This document shows positions 17,515 through 25,029 of a stretch of DNA of 64,000 nt, piece by piece. Under the pieces are notes generated by a model. The model made no database searches, was not told where the DNA came from, and was given only the letters and a program-made list of their open reading frames with translations. Origin of the DNA: JAVJRN01 sp040218415. GTDB lineage: Bacteria; Bacteroidota; Bacteroidia; Cytophagales; Cyclobacteriaceae. The position numbers were made by a program, and so were the translations under genes. Position 1 is the first letter of the stretch; every line of letters starts with the position of its first letter. The DNA is taken from assembly GCA_040218415.1 (NCBI GenBank), contig JAVJRN010000075.1:177919-241918 (forward strand), read 5' to 3'.

Positions 17515-18527
17515 GATCACTGATGAAGCGTTTTTCGATTCTCTTTTCGATTTTAATGATCACAAATTCATGTGAGCAATTGATCTTGGACGATGAGTTG
17601 GTCTCTGTAGATCCGAAAACCAATTTTGATTACTTATGGAATGAGTGTAATACAAAATATGCTTATTTCGACGTGAAAAATATTGATTGGAATCAAGTGT
17701 ACGATCAATATTCCCCATTGATTTCATCGGAAATGTCCCAAGATTCTCTTTTTCAGGTAATGCTTGCTATGCTTCTAGAGTTGAAAGATGCACACACCAA
17801 CTTAGTCTCAAGTTTTAATATATCATTTTACCAGATAGACTTGGTAGGCCAAGATAATTTTGATTTCAGGATCCTTGAAGAAAACTACTTGCCATCCAAT
17901 TATTATATTTCTGGACCTTTTGTACATGATTTTTTGAGTGGAGAGGAGGTTGGATATATAAGGTTTGGTTCATTTTCAGGCGATGTTGACAATGTAAATC
18001 TTGACTTTGTGCTTGACCGGTATAGAAATACCAAAGGACTCATTCTCGATTTGCGTGAAAATGGTGGAGGCACTCCAACCGACATGTTTCGCCTGCTCTC
18101 AAGATTTATTGATCAACGTACTTTGATCTATTACTCTCGTATAAAGGAAGGTCCGGGGAAAAATGATTTTTCTACTCCGGAGGCGGCTTACATAGACCCG
18201 CATGAAGGATTGCGATATAATAAGCCGATAATGATGCTGGTCGATCGAGGAACTTACAGCGCCGGTTCTTTCACGGCATTAGCTACCAAAGCCATACCAA
18301 ATATCACTTTGTTGGGAGACACGACAGGTGGTGGCCTTGGTGCACCCAACGGAGGACAATTGCCCAATGGATGGACTTACCGTTTTTCTATTTCCCAAAC
18401 ATTAACCTTGGATAATGATCCGAGCTACGAAAATGGCGTTCCACCGGATATTCTTGCGTATTTTGATTGGACAGATTTATCGAAAGATGAAGTATTGGAT
18501 GCGGCGATTAGGCAAATAGTCAATTAG
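17511..18527 (+). CDS. S41-family (C-terminal processing/tricorn-like) peptidase, lipoprotein
   Basis: 338 residues. A lipoprotein signal ends in 'MITNSC' (cysteine about 21), placing it in the periplasm or on a membrane face. An N-terminal helical region ('FDYLWNECNTKYAYFDVKNIDWNQVY', typical of the tricorn-core/TSP N-domain) is followed by the S41 core: 'GLILDLRENGGGTPTDMFRL', then 'MMLVDRGTYSAGSFTALATK' with the nucleophilic serine in SAGSF, then 'LLGDTTGGGLGAPNGGQLPNGW'. No PDZ domain is evident, unlike in CtpA. It is coupled by ATGA overlap to the upstream barrel-like protein, which may be its partner or substrate. Confidence 0.9.
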   Translation: MRSLMKRFSILFSILMITNSCEQLILDDELVSVDPKTNFDYLWNECNTKYAYFDVKNIDWNQVYDQYSPLISSEMSQDSLFQVMLAMLLELKDAHTNLVSSFNISFYQIDLVGQDNFDFRILEENYLPSNYYISGPFVHDFLSGEEVGYIRFGSFSGDVDNVNLDFVLDRYRNTKGLILDLRENGGGTPTDMFRLLSRFIDQRTLIYYSRIKEGPGKNDFSTPEAAYIDPHEGLRYNKPIMMLVDRGTYSAGSFTALATKAIPNITLLGDTTGGGLGAPNGGQLPNGWTYRFSISQTLTLDNDPSYENGVPPDILAYFDWTDLSKDEVLDAAIRQIVN

Positions 18528-18629
18528 GTTTATTATTCATTTCTCGCAATCGAATTTCAGAGACCGCAGGATTGAACTATCTTTATAAACAAAATGATTA
18601 TATAACTATAACATCACTTAAACATAAAA

Positions 18630-19559
18630 ATGCCAACAACTAAACTTCAAGAACCTCGAAAGCTTAATAAGGCTAAGCTGAAAACAGAAATCAGTTTTAC
18701 TGTTGTTCATTTATTGCCTTTACTGGCTATTTTCACTGGTGCAACGGTATTTGATTGGATAGTATGTGTTGTTCTTTATTTTTCCAGAATGTTCTGGATT
18801 ACAGGAGGTTATCATAGGTATTTTGCCCATAAGTCATATAAAACAAGTCGCTGGTTTCAGTTTGTGATTGCATTTATGGCACAAACCTCTGCACAAAAAG
18901 GAGCATTGTGGTGGGCGGGACATCACAGAGTGCATCACAGAACAAGCGATACCTATGAAGATCCACATTCAATGAAACATTATGGTTTCTGGTATTCACA
19001 TGTTGGCTGGATCATAGGACCAGACTATAAAACGACCGATTATAAAATCATCGGAGATTATTCTAAATATCCAGAGCTGGTTTGGTTAAATAAAAACTAT
19101 TTGGTGCCGCCAGTAATCTTAGCTTTATCAGTGATGGCACTTGGAGGGATCGTGAATGGTGGGAGTATTTTGGCCATGTTTACCACGGCAGGGTTTTCCA
19201 CTTTATTGATTGGTTTCTTTTTGAGTACAGTTATTCTGTATCATGGTACTTTCAGCATCAATTCTATCATGCACAAGTTTGGCAATCAGCGCTATGAGTC
19301 GCATGATGAATCGAAAAACAACTTAATCTTGGCGTTGGTAACGCTAGGTGAGGGATGGCACAATAATCATCATTATTATGAAGTAGCTGCAAGGCAGGGT
19401 TTTTTCTGGTGGGAAATTGACATCACTTACTATATCCTGAGGGTATTTGCATTCTTTGGTTTGATTTGGGATATGAAGGAAGTACCACACCATATCAAAT
19501 ACTCTAAAAACAAAGAGGAGGCCAAGGAGTTAGCAAAAAAAGCCAAGGAGGCAGCTTAA
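18630..19559 (+). CDS. Acyl-CoA (delta-9 type) fatty acid desaturase
   Basis: 309 residues, an integral-membrane di-iron desaturase. The three histidine boxes are HRYFAH (62-67), HRVHH (99-103) and HNNHH (244-248), in the order and spacing of the stearoyl-CoA desaturase family. Hydrophobic segments at about 22-60 and 150-210 supply the membrane helices. The enzyme introduces a double bond into saturated acyl-CoA to tune membrane fluidity and needs a reductase/ferredoxin partner that is not encoded here. The C-terminus is lysine- and glutamate-rich. It is transcribed alone. Confidence 0.93.
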   Translation: MPTTKLQEPRKLNKAKLKTEISFTVVHLLPLLAIFTGATVFDWIVCVVLYFSRMFWITGGYHRYFAHKSYKTSRWFQFVIAFMAQTSAQKGALWWAGHHRVHHRTSDTYEDPHSMKHYGFWYSHVGWIIGPDYKTTDYKIIGDYSKYPELVWLNKNYLVPPVILALSVMALGGIVNGGSILAMFTTAGFSTLLIGFFLSTVILYHGTFSINSIMHKFGNQRYESHDESKNNLILALVTLGEGWHNNHHYYEVAARQGFFWWEIDITYYILRVFAFFGLIWDMKEVPHHIKYSKNKEEAKELAKKAKEAA

Positions 19560-19610
19560 ATCGGGCACTTGGGTAATTGTTTTTAGAGGCAGAAAGGTTC
19601 CTAAATTGAA

Positions 19611-19633
19611 CCAAAAAGCGTTTTGGGCTTTTT
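19611..19633 (+). terminator. Possible terminator of the desaturase gene
   Basis: Arms AAAAAGC (19613-19619) and GCTTTTT (19627-19633) form a 7-bp stem with a 7-nt loop. The A/T-rich arms could act in either direction; the stem is weak, so this is tentative. Confidence 0.45.
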
Positions 19634-19692
19634 AAACGAGCATATCAAAATCTTAAAAATGAGATAAAAGCATAGATTTTGAGGTTTTCGAT

Positions 19693-19860
19693 CGGCCTTG
19701 GATAAATTTCGATAAGAAATTCAGGCTATGATAATCAAAATCGAATCCCATGTTTGAGCGAAGCGAGTTTGGGATTCATTGTAGGAACAGTCTGAATTTC
19801 AGAAATTTATACACAGCCTTGATTTCTTTGCATACTTTCTGCATCAAGGCAGAAAGTATG
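19693..19860. repeat. Structured intergenic element: nested imperfect hairpin plus terminal perfect hairpin
   Basis: A long imperfect inverted repeat pairs about 19693-19726 with 19788-19818: GAAATTCAGGCT against AGTCTGAATTTC, and ATAAATTT against AAATTTAT. A second inverted repeat, GAATCCCA (19743-19750) and TGGGATTC (19770-19777), is nested inside. It is followed by a separate perfect 12-bp hairpin, CATACTTTCTGC (19831-19842) and GCAGAAAGTATG (19849-19860), with a 6-nt loop. It sits between the convergent desaturase and hppD genes. It could be a miniature dispersed repeat or a bidirectional termination structure; there is no coding capacity. Copy number elsewhere in the genome is unknown. 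Confidence 0.65.
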
Positions 19861-19912
19861 GGCCTGTCCGGCCAAAGGACTTTAAAGGAATAAACATGGA
19901 AGCCCTAAATCG

Positions 19913-21040
19913 TTATAACGTTCCTCTCAATTCTTGTTCTCTTTCGATAGCCTCAAACAAGGCTTTAAAATTTCCTTTACCAAACGAGTTGGCACCTTTT
20001 CTTTGAATAATTTCGAAAAACATTGTAGGCCGTGGATTTACGGTTTTGGTAAATATCTGAAGCAGATAACCTTCTTCGTCACGATCAACCAATATTCCTA
20101 ATTCACGGAGAGGAGCTAAATCTTCATCGATTTCGCCAACTCTATCCAGCAATAAGTCATAATAAGTAGAAGGCACCTTAAGAAATTCTACGCCTCTGCT
20201 TTTTAGTGCAGTGACAGTTTCAATAATGTTGTCAGTGGCCATGGCTACATGCTGTACTCCCGCACCTTCATAAAACTCCAAGTATTCATCAACTTGTGAT
20301 TTTTTTAACCCTGCCGCAGGCTCATTGATAGGAAACTTGATTCTACCATTGCCATTACTCATGACTTTGCTCATCAACGCAGTAAACTCAGTAGAGATAT
20401 CTTTGTCATCAAAGGAGAGAATTTGCTTGAAACCCATAACCTCTTCGTAAAATTGAACCCATTTGTTCATGGCGCCCAGTTCTACATTTCCCACCATATG
20501 ATCAACAAATTTTAATCCTGTTTCTGTTGCTTCATAATGAGGACTCCAAGCTCTGTAACCTGGAAGAAATACTCCGCTATAGTCTTTTCTTTCAACGAAA
20601 ATATGAACAACATCGCCATAAGTGTGGATTCCAGAACGTACGATCTGTCCATTATCATCCTTTTCAATTTTAGGTTCCATGTAGGATACAGCACCATTTT
20701 CTATCGCCTCGTTGTATGCTTTGGTGGCATCTTCGACCCATAAGGCATTCACTTTCACACCATCACCATGCTTGTCGATATGCGTACCTATGGCAGATCC
20801 GCTTCTAAGTGGTGTAGTAAAGACCAAGATTATCTTACCTTGTTTTACCACATAAGACTCTCTATCTCTAACGCCAGTTTCTAGACCTGAATAGGCCAAA
20901 CTTTGAAACCCAAAGGCAGACTTATAATAATAAGCGGCTTGTTTGGCATTGCTTACATATAATTCTATGTAGTCCGTACCATTAATAGGCATTACATCCT
21001 CATTAATTTGAGGGGCTGCTGTGGTCATGTAGTTACTCAT
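19913..21040 (-). CDS. hppD: 4-hydroxyphenylpyruvate dioxygenase
   Basis: 375 residues, usual length. Two vicinal-oxygen-chelate domains: the N-terminal one (about 20-160, 'DYIELYVSNAKQAAYYYKSAFGF') and the catalytic one (about 175-360). Iron ligands by family comparison are the histidines in 'FVDHMVGNV' and 'GVQHVAMATDNI' and the glutamate in 'MFFEIIQRKG' near the C-terminus. It converts 4-hydroxyphenylpyruvate to homogentisate, the second step of tyrosine catabolism, and feeds the homogentisate dioxygenase encoded upstream on the same strand. It is the last gene of hmgA-marR-hppD, 82 bp after marR. Cytoplasmic. Confidence 0.97.
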   Translation of the reverse strand: MSNYMTTAAPQINEDVMPINGTDYIELYVSNAKQAAYYYKSAFGFQSLAYSGLETGVRDRESYVVKQGKIILVFTTPLRSGSAIGTHIDKHGDGVKVNALWVEDATKAYNEAIENGAVSYMEPKIEKDDNGQIVRSGIHTYGDVVHIFVERKDYSGVFLPGYRAWSPHYEATETGLKFVDHMVGNVELGAMNKWVQFYEEVMGFKQILSFDDKDISTEFTALMSKVMSNGNGRIKFPINEPAAGLKKSQVDEYLEFYEGAGVQHVAMATDNIIETVTALKSRGVEFLKVPSTYYDLLLDRVGEIDEDLAPLRELGILVDRDEEGYLLQIFTKTVNPRPTMFFEIIQRKGANSFGKGNFKALFEAIEREQELRGTL

Positions 21041-21122
21041 ATCGATGGATTATTATTAGTTGTCAAGACAAATATATTAAAATTATTTGCCGTTATCAAA
21101 TCTGAATAATCAAGGTAACTAC

Positions 21123-21596
21123 CTATAAGTCAATAAGCTCGGGCTTTTCAGAAAGATTTAAGAATAAGCGATTCATGATCCTGCGGAAATCTTCATAATC
21201 CTGCTCTGAGAGACTTTCCCAAGATTTGGCTCTAAGCTGTTCTATTTTTGGCTGACATTTTTCAACCAACTGGCTACCCGATGCTGTAATCTGAATAAAC
21301 GTTTGCCGGCGATCGACCTTGCCAGCAACTTTTTTTACATAATTCTTAGCAGCCATTTTTTCTATGATTCGAGAGACTGTAGGAGCGTCTTTGAAACTTT
21401 TTTCGGTAAGTTCCTTTTGTGTCAACTGACCTTCATGGTATAAGGCGTCAATAATTACCCACTGATCGGGAGTAATATCCACGTCAAGTTCTTTAAATAC
21501 TTGAATGAAACTTAGCTTGGTAACTCTAAAGGAGCGCTCAAGAAGAAAACCTACTTTTTTATCGTTGATATCGGGCATAGTTTTAGTAATCGACAA
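21123..21596 (-). CDS. MarR-family transcriptional regulator in the tyrosine-catabolic cluster
   Basis: 157 residues. A winged helix-turn-helix of MarR type spans about 35-125: 'ITPDQWVIIDALYHEGQLTQKELTEKS', the recognition helix 'DAPTVSRIIEKMAAKNYV' and the wing 'KKVAGKVDRRQTFIQIT'. The gene lies between hmgA (24 bp upstream) and hppD (82 bp downstream) on one strand, so it is probably co-transcribed and likely autoregulates the pathway in response to an aromatic intermediate. The ligand is unknown. No clear MarR palindrome was assigned upstream of hmgA. Confidence 0.9.
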   Translation of the reverse strand: MSITKTMPDINDKKVGFLLERSFRVTKLSFIQVFKELDVDITPDQWVIIDALYHEGQLTQKELTEKSFKDAPTVSRIIEKMAAKNYVKKVAGKVDRRQTFIQITASGSQLVEKCQPKIEQLRAKSWESLSEQDYEDFRRIMNRLFLNLSEKPELIDL

Positions 21597-21620
21597 AAGT
21601 CATTCAACTAAGTAAAAAAA

Positions 21621-22778
21621 TTATTCTAACCAGGATTTGTAATACTCACCATCATCGATTTTCAACGCTTCTTCTGTCACTTTCAGAGGTTTAAACGTAT
21701 CGATCATTACAGCCAATTCTTCTGTGACTGTCTTGCCTATGCTTCTTTCATATGCACCAGGATGTGGACCATGTGGAATTCCAGAAGGGTGCAAGGAAAT
21801 ATATCCCTTTTCAATATTATTTCTACTCATAAAATCTCCATCGACATAATAGAGCATTTCGTCAGAGTCAATATTCGAATGGTTGTATGGAGCTGGAATT
21901 GACAATGGATGATAGTCATAAAGCCTTGGACAAAAAGAACATACGACAAAGGCATTGGTTTCAAAAGTTTGGTGTACGGGTGGTGGTTGGTGTATTCTCC
22001 CAGTAATAGGCTCAAAATTATGAATGGAAAAACCATAAGGAAAATTATAACCGTCCCAGCCCACAACATCAAATGGATGACTCGCATATTCTAACTCGTG
22101 AATCATATTCATTTTCTTGATTTTCAATTGAAAACTTCCTTTCTCGTCATATGAGTCCAACGCTGTTGGCAACTTATAATCTCGCTCACAGAAAGGAGAG
22201 TGCTCTAGCATTTGGCCAAACCAATTGCGATATCGTTTTGGCGTATATATTGGCGAAAATGATTCCGCAATTAATAGTCGGTTATCTTCACTATCAAATT
22301 CAATTTGATAAATAATGCCCCTAGGTATGATAAGATAATCTCCATACTCGAATGGTATATTCCCAAGCATCGTTTTTAAGGTTCCGGTACCTTTATGTAC
22401 AAATAGCATTTCGTCGGCATCCGTATTTTTATAAAAGTAGGAGGTAAGCGATTTTCGGGGAGCGGCGAGGCTAATATGTACATCATTATTCACCAAAAGT
22501 CTTTTGCGGCTATCGAGATAATCATCCTCTGGTTGCACATTGAAACCTTTCAGCATTCTTGAGGTGATGTTATTCTCTATCGCGATTTTTGGGGAGACAT
22601 CTACTGGCTCTTTAATGGATTTGACCATCGTTGGCCTGTGGTGATGATACAGTAGGGAAGACATGCCATCGAAACCGATAGTGCCAAAAAGCTGTTCATA
22701 GTACAGATCTCCGTTTGGTTTGCGAAACTGTGTATGTCTCTTTGGTGGAATTTGTCCTAGTTTATGATAGATGGGCAT
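21621..22778 (-). CDS. hmgA: Homogentisate 1,2-dioxygenase
   Basis: 385 residues, the shorter form found in many Bacteroidota. A cupin-type double-stranded beta-helix is recognisable by 'ADEMLFVHKGTGTLKTMLGNIPFEYGDYLIIPRGI' (about 121-155), 'FDVVGWDGYNFPYGFSIHNFEPI', the metal-ligand region 'HQPPPVHQTFET' and 'ISLHPSGIPHGPHPGAYE'. These are hallmark motifs of the Fe(II) enzyme. It cleaves the homogentisate ring to maleylacetoacetate. It is the first gene of the hmgA-marR-hppD unit. The isomerase and fumarylacetoacetase that would complete the pathway are not in the window. Confidence 0.95.
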   Translation of the reverse strand: MPIYHKLGQIPPKRHTQFRKPNGDLYYEQLFGTIGFDGMSSLLYHHHRPTMVKSIKEPVDVSPKIAIENNITSRMLKGFNVQPEDDYLDSRKRLLVNNDVHISLAAPRKSLTSYFYKNTDADEMLFVHKGTGTLKTMLGNIPFEYGDYLIIPRGIIYQIEFDSEDNRLLIAESFSPIYTPKRYRNWFGQMLEHSPFCERDYKLPTALDSYDEKGSFQLKIKKMNMIHELEYASHPFDVVGWDGYNFPYGFSIHNFEPITGRIHQPPPVHQTFETNAFVVCSFCPRLYDYHPLSIPAPYNHSNIDSDEMLYYVDGDFMSRNNIEKGYISLHPSGIPHGPHPGAYERSIGKTVTEELAVMIDTFKPLKVTEEALKIDDGEYYKSWLE

Positions 22779-22942
22779 TTTTCTTGTCGTTTATTTTTGG
22801 GTTGCGTAAATATAAGAATTTGATTCTCGGGATTAAAATGCACTTTGGCACGTTAATTGAATAATTAGTTTTAGTTGGTAATTGAGTTTGATTCCTAGTG
22901 CTCTGATTATTTTATGGTTAGGTTGGTTATTTTTAGAGCACG

Positions 22943-22968
22943 CACCCCGCTTTCAGCGGGGTGTTTTT
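22943..22968 (+). terminator. Strong U-tailed hairpin in a divergent intergenic region (orphan terminator)
   Basis: Arms CACCCCGCT (22943-22951) and AGCGGGGTG (22955-22963) form a perfect GC-rich stem with a TTC loop, followed by TTTTT. By sequence it is a plus-strand terminator, but the nearest upstream gene, hmgA, runs the other way, so no annotated transcript ends here. A short unannotated RNA starting in about 22,800-22,940 is one possibility. Confidence 0.85.
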
Positions 22969-23037
22969 ATTTGTACAATATTGTTTTGCTTCTTCAAAAA
23001 CACTTAATTTTGATGACAATCATTTTAAAACTCAATT

Positions 23038-23631
23038 ATGAAAAAGATTTTAATAGCCCTAGTCTTCGTTCTAGGATCGTCTTATGCCTTTAGCCAAGCG
23101 GGCATTTCGTTAGGATTAAAGGGAGGTATAAACCTCGATAATTTAAATACTGATGATGCTGCTGCAAACTTTGAGGGCAGAACAGGTTACCATTTTGGTG
23201 CTTATGCGAATATTAAATTGACAAAATTCGCCATACAACCAGAGATTTTGTATTCTGCTCAAGGTACTACGGTAGACTTTGGTGCTGTAGCTGCTGATTT
23301 TGATCAGGACTTGGTGTATTTAAATATTCCTGTCATGTTTAAGTTTTATTTAGCTGCAGGTGTTAATCTTCAGGCAGGGCCTCAATTTGGTGTCTTATTG
23401 TCAGCAGAGCAAGATTTACCAACTGGTACTGCGGATATCAAAGATCAGTTGAATGGATCTGATATTAGTGCGGCTTTAGGAGTAGGTTGGGATGCACCTT
23501 TTGGGCTTAACCTTACTGCAAGATATTTACTAGGACTTGGTGAGGTTGGCGATGATCCGGCAGTGCCTGATTTTAAATCAAGAACTTTCCAAATTTCACT
23601 AGGTTACAAACTGTTTGGAATAGGAAACTAA
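23038..23631 (+). CDS. PorT-like outer-membrane beta-barrel protein
   Basis: 197 residues. A signal peptide (MKKILIALVFVLGSSYAFSQ) is followed by strands typical of the Bacteroidota outer-membrane beta-barrel family: 'ISLGLKGGINLDNL', 'GYHFGAYANIKLTKFAIQPEILYSAQGT', 'LVYLNIPVMFKFYLAAGVNLQAGPQFGVLLSA' and a terminal 'FQISLGYKLFGI'. Eight strands would fit the length. These proteins are common and mostly of unknown function; some take part in type IX secretion, but this one is not specifically PorT. It is followed by its own terminator. Confidence 0.88.
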   Translation: MKKILIALVFVLGSSYAFSQAGISLGLKGGINLDNLNTDDAAANFEGRTGYHFGAYANIKLTKFAIQPEILYSAQGTTVDFGAVAADFDQDLVYLNIPVMFKFYLAAGVNLQAGPQFGVLLSAEQDLPTGTADIKDQLNGSDISAALGVGWDAPFGLNLTARYLLGLGEVGDDPAVPDFKSRTFQISLGYKLFGIGN

Positions 23632-23654
23632 TTCGACTAAAGTAAATGAAAATA

Positions 23655-23680
23655 AGCTGGGCTAAAATCCGGCTTTTTTT
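23655..23680 (+). terminator. Terminator after the beta-barrel gene
   Basis: AGCTGG (23655-23660) pairs with CCGGCT (23669-23674), with one G·T, followed by a run of seven T. It lies 24 bp after the barrel gene stop. Confidence 0.75.
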
Positions 23681-23758
23681 ATGCCTAAAAATTTGGCTGA
23701 TAAGTGCATGTCCTTCGCTGATTTAACCCAAAGCTGTAAATATTATCGAATTAATGGC

Positions 23759-23790
23759 ATAAAAAAAACCTGTCATTTGAACGACAGGTT
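23759..23790 (-). terminator. Terminator of the suf/bacilliredoxin transcript
   Basis: On the minus strand, AACCTGTC and GACAGGTT (plus-strand positions 23767-23774 and 23783-23790) form a perfect 8-bp stem followed by a run of U. It is placed 21 bp after the bacilliredoxin stop. Confidence 0.88.
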
Positions 23791-23810
23791 TCTAATGCTA
23801 TTTGCTTCTA

Positions 23811-24227
23811 TTAGCAGTATTCATTGAATACTTCTACTAAATGATTGGCAATTAATTCGGCTGGTCTACCCTCAATGTGATGTCTTTCCACCATGTGAAT
23901 CAACTCACCATCTTTGAACATCGCGATGGAAGGTGAAGACGGAGGATACGGCAATGTATATTCTCTCAATTTGGACGTTGCTTCCATGTCCACACCAGCG
24001 AATACAGTGGCCAAATGGTCAGGTTTTTTAGGACTGGCATTTACAGCCATTGCTACACCTGGTCTTGCGGATCCAGCGGCACATCCACATACAGAGTTGA
24101 TCACAACCAATGAAGTTCCTTTATGATTCTTCAAGTGAGCATCAACTTGATCTACAGTTTTGAGTTCGTCAAAACCAACATTCGTTAATTCGACGCGCAT
24201 TGGCGCTACTAATTCTTCAGGATACAT
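23811..24227 (-). CDS. BrxA/BrxB-family bacilliredoxin
   Basis: 138 residues, the normal length for the YphP/YqiW family. A thioredoxin-like fold carries the atypical active site 'NSVCGCAAGSARPG' with C47-G-C49, followed by 'HLATVFAGVDMEATSKLREY' and 'PPSSPSIAMFKDGELIHMVERHHIEGR'. In Firmicutes these remove bacillithiol from mixed disulfides; in this lineage the thiol partner is not known from sequence. It lies 32 bp after sufT on the same strand and shares the terminator, so it may belong to the SUF transcript, linking Fe-S assembly with thiol repair. Confidence 0.93.
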   Translation of the reverse strand: MYPEELVAPMRVELTNVGFDELKTVDQVDAHLKNHKGTSLVVINSVCGCAAGSARPGVAMAVNASPKKPDHLATVFAGVDMEATSKLREYTLPYPPSSPSIAMFKDGELIHMVERHHIEGRPAELIANHLVEVFNEYC

Positions 24228-24259
24228 ATTTATTTTGTGTTATTACTTATTATTATTTA

Positions 24260-24592
24260 TTACATAAAACCGAGCTCCAGCTTAGCTGCTTCGGACATCA
24301 TTTCTGTTGCGTAGGGAGGATCAAACGTCACTTCCATAGTTACATCATTCACCTCTTCGATTTCTCTAATTCGCATTTCTATTTCACCCGGAATACTTTC
24401 TGCCGATGGGCAGGCAGGAGATGTTAGCGTCATCAGTACATGCACATTATTAACGGGAAATACATTAATCTCATAAATGAGACCAAGTTCGAATACATCG
24501 ACTGGTATTTCAGGATCGTAAACCAACTTGATGGCTGCCAAAACCTTATCCCTAAGGATATCTTCGGATGAATTATTATCTTCAGTGCTCAT
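24260..24592 (-). CDS. sufT: SufT-like Fe-S assembly protein (MIP18/DUF59)
   Basis: 110 residues. The MIP18/DUF59 domain fills the protein: 'VLAAIKLVYDPEIPVDVFELGLIYEI', 'VHVLMTLTSPACPSAESIPGEIEMRI' with the conserved cysteine of TSPACP, and 'VEVTFDPPYATEMMSEAAKLELGFM'. Relatives act in Fe-S cluster maturation (SufT) or as PaaD in phenylacetate oxidation; the SUF context decides for the former. The start overlaps the sufE stop by 4 bp. Cytoplasmic. Confidence 0.93.
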   Translation of the reverse strand: MSTEDNNSSEDILRDKVLAAIKLVYDPEIPVDVFELGLIYEINVFPVNNVHVLMTLTSPACPSAESIPGEIEMRIREIEEVNDVTMEVTFDPPYATEMMSEAAKLELGFM

Positions 24593-25029
24593 GCTTGTGA
24601 GGTTTTCTTTGCGCTAAAAGCGAGCGCATAAATTTTCATTTGTTTGATCATAGAAGCAAAACCGTTTGATCTTTGTGTACCTATGAATCTATTCATGCCA
24701 ATTTTATCTGGAAAAAAGATTTCCTGATTAAGGATGGCTTCTGAGGTTTGACCGGATAAAACGCGAACCAAAATGCTTACCAAACCTTTGGTGATTGCCG
24801 TATTAGAATCTGCTTTGAAAATGATTTTATTGTCTTCTTGACGAGCCGTCATCCATACTTTGGACTGACAACCCTTAACGATATTATCATCGATTCGTTC
24901 TTCGTCTGTAAGGCTGTCTAGTTTTTCACCTAGTTCCATGATATAATTGATGGTCATTTCCATATCACCATCTAGCATGGAAAACTCCTCAATAATCTCT
25001 TCTTGTATCTTTTTTAAGCTTTCGCTCAT
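24589..25029 (-). CDS. sufE: SufE, cysteine desulfurase sulfur acceptor
   Basis: 146 residues. The SufE fold carries 'DDNIVKGCQSKVWM', with C54 as the persulfide-accepting cysteine, and 'SNTAITKGLVSILVRVLSGQT' as the second conserved block. It takes sulfur from the SufS desulfurase encoded immediately upstream and passes it to the SufBCD scaffold. Overlaps of 4 bp with both sufS and sufT show translational coupling. Confidence 0.95.
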   Translation of the reverse strand: MSESLKKIQEEIIEEFSMLDGDMEMTINYIMELGEKLDSLTDEERIDDNIVKGCQSKVWMTARQEDNKIIFKADSNTAITKGLVSILVRVLSGQTSEAILNQEIFFPDKIGMNRFIGTQRSNGFASMIKQMKIYALAFSAKKTSQA

